A stretch of DNA of 12,686 nucleotides, taken from assembly GCA_030623125.1 (NCBI GenBank), contig JAUXMQ010000005.1, positions 1 through 12,686 of the forward strand. Reading direction: 5' to 3'. The translations under genes were made by a program, and so were the position numbers. This stretch comes from Acidimicrobiia bacterium. GTDB taxonomy: Bacteria; Actinomycetota; Acidimicrobiia; Spongiisociales; ZC4RG35. The notes beneath the pieces were generated by a model. That model worked only from the letters and a program-made list of their open reading frames with translations. It was not told where the DNA came from and made no database searches. Of this stretch, positions 12,640 through 12,686 are shown one piece after another; within the stretch, counting starts at the first letter, position 1, and every line of letters begins with the position of its first letter.

Positions 12640-12686
12640 ATGTCGCAGGCTCTTGAGAACCTTCTCCAGGAAGAGCGAACGTTTCA
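12640..12686 (+). CDS. start of a probable acetyl-CoA synthetase gene (cut by the window edge)
   Basis: ATG 12640 opens a frame reading MSQALENLLQEERTF to the end of the window. An AGGAG Shine-Dalgarno at 12629-12633, inside the last codons of lnt, lies six bases upstream, so the gene is probably co-transcribed with lnt. The sequence ENLLQEERTF resembles the N-terminus of actinobacterial acetate-CoA ligases, which begin with a similar NLLxExRxFPPP segment. With only 15 full codons the product assignment is tentative; that a gene starts here is more secure. Confidence 0.55.
   Translation, partial: MSQALENLLQEERTF

Noticed and set aside
1..12686. Mobile elements, CRISPR arrays, phage genes or a defence system
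   Set aside because: No transposase, integrase, regularly spaced repeats or terminal inverted repeats were seen; the tRNA at the left edge has no visible attachment-site repeat in the window.

Overview
The window looks like an ordinary chromosomal segment of an actinobacterium with moderately high GC. Signs of this are a 30-residue Lys/Arg-rich protein of the actinobacterial bS22 (AURKAIP1/COX24) type, a PAC2-family protein, an actinobacterial-style MerR metal regulator, and several genes with a TANNNT -10 box only 6-7 bases before the start codon, as in leaderless actinobacterial transcription. A deep-branching class such as Acidimicrobiia is a guess; the sequence alone does not settle it. 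I see no mobile element, CRISPR array or prophage.

Layout. Bases 1-59 hold most of a tRNA-Gly(CCC) on the minus strand. A membrane-spanning lipoprotein follows (189-962, +), then a two-helix membrane protein (1036-1254, -) head to head with homoserine kinase thrB (1288-2136, +), and the tiny bS22 gene (2197-2289, +) with its terminator. Next comes a long minus-strand block. Read in the direction of transcription it is merR-type regulator (6488-6084), copper chaperone copZ (6064-5855), Cu(I) ATPase copA (5862-3673), PAC2 protein (3637-2807) and a CopD-like membrane protein (2748-2374). A small Cys/His zinc-ribbon-like protein (6847-6650, -) with its own promoter and terminator lies upstream of the copper operon. 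A second minus-strand operon, inositol-monophosphatase-like / amidohydrolase / M3 metallopeptidase (11060-7020), is tightly coupled through a TGATG overlap and a TGAGATG junction. Divergent from it is lnt (11155-12636, +), followed by the first codons of a probable acetyl-CoA synthetase.

How the parts work together. MerR, CopZ and CopA form a copper-efflux operon: sensor, cytosolic carrier and exporter, with a MerR/CueR-type ACCTTCC dyad in front of merR. Lnt would N-acylate lipoproteins, and the first protein gene of the window encodes a lipobox. The IMPase-amidohydrolase-peptidase trio has no obvious single pathway, but its junctions imply coordinated expression.

The most interesting points are an Lnt with Ser in place of the catalytic Cys, an amidohydrolase lacking both halves of the usual beta-sandwich domain, a MerR sensor next to copA whose metal-site residues (C77, H79, C120, C126; no Cys at 112) do not match CueR, and the recurrent leaderless promoter geometry. 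I did not find a clearly new multi-gene system.
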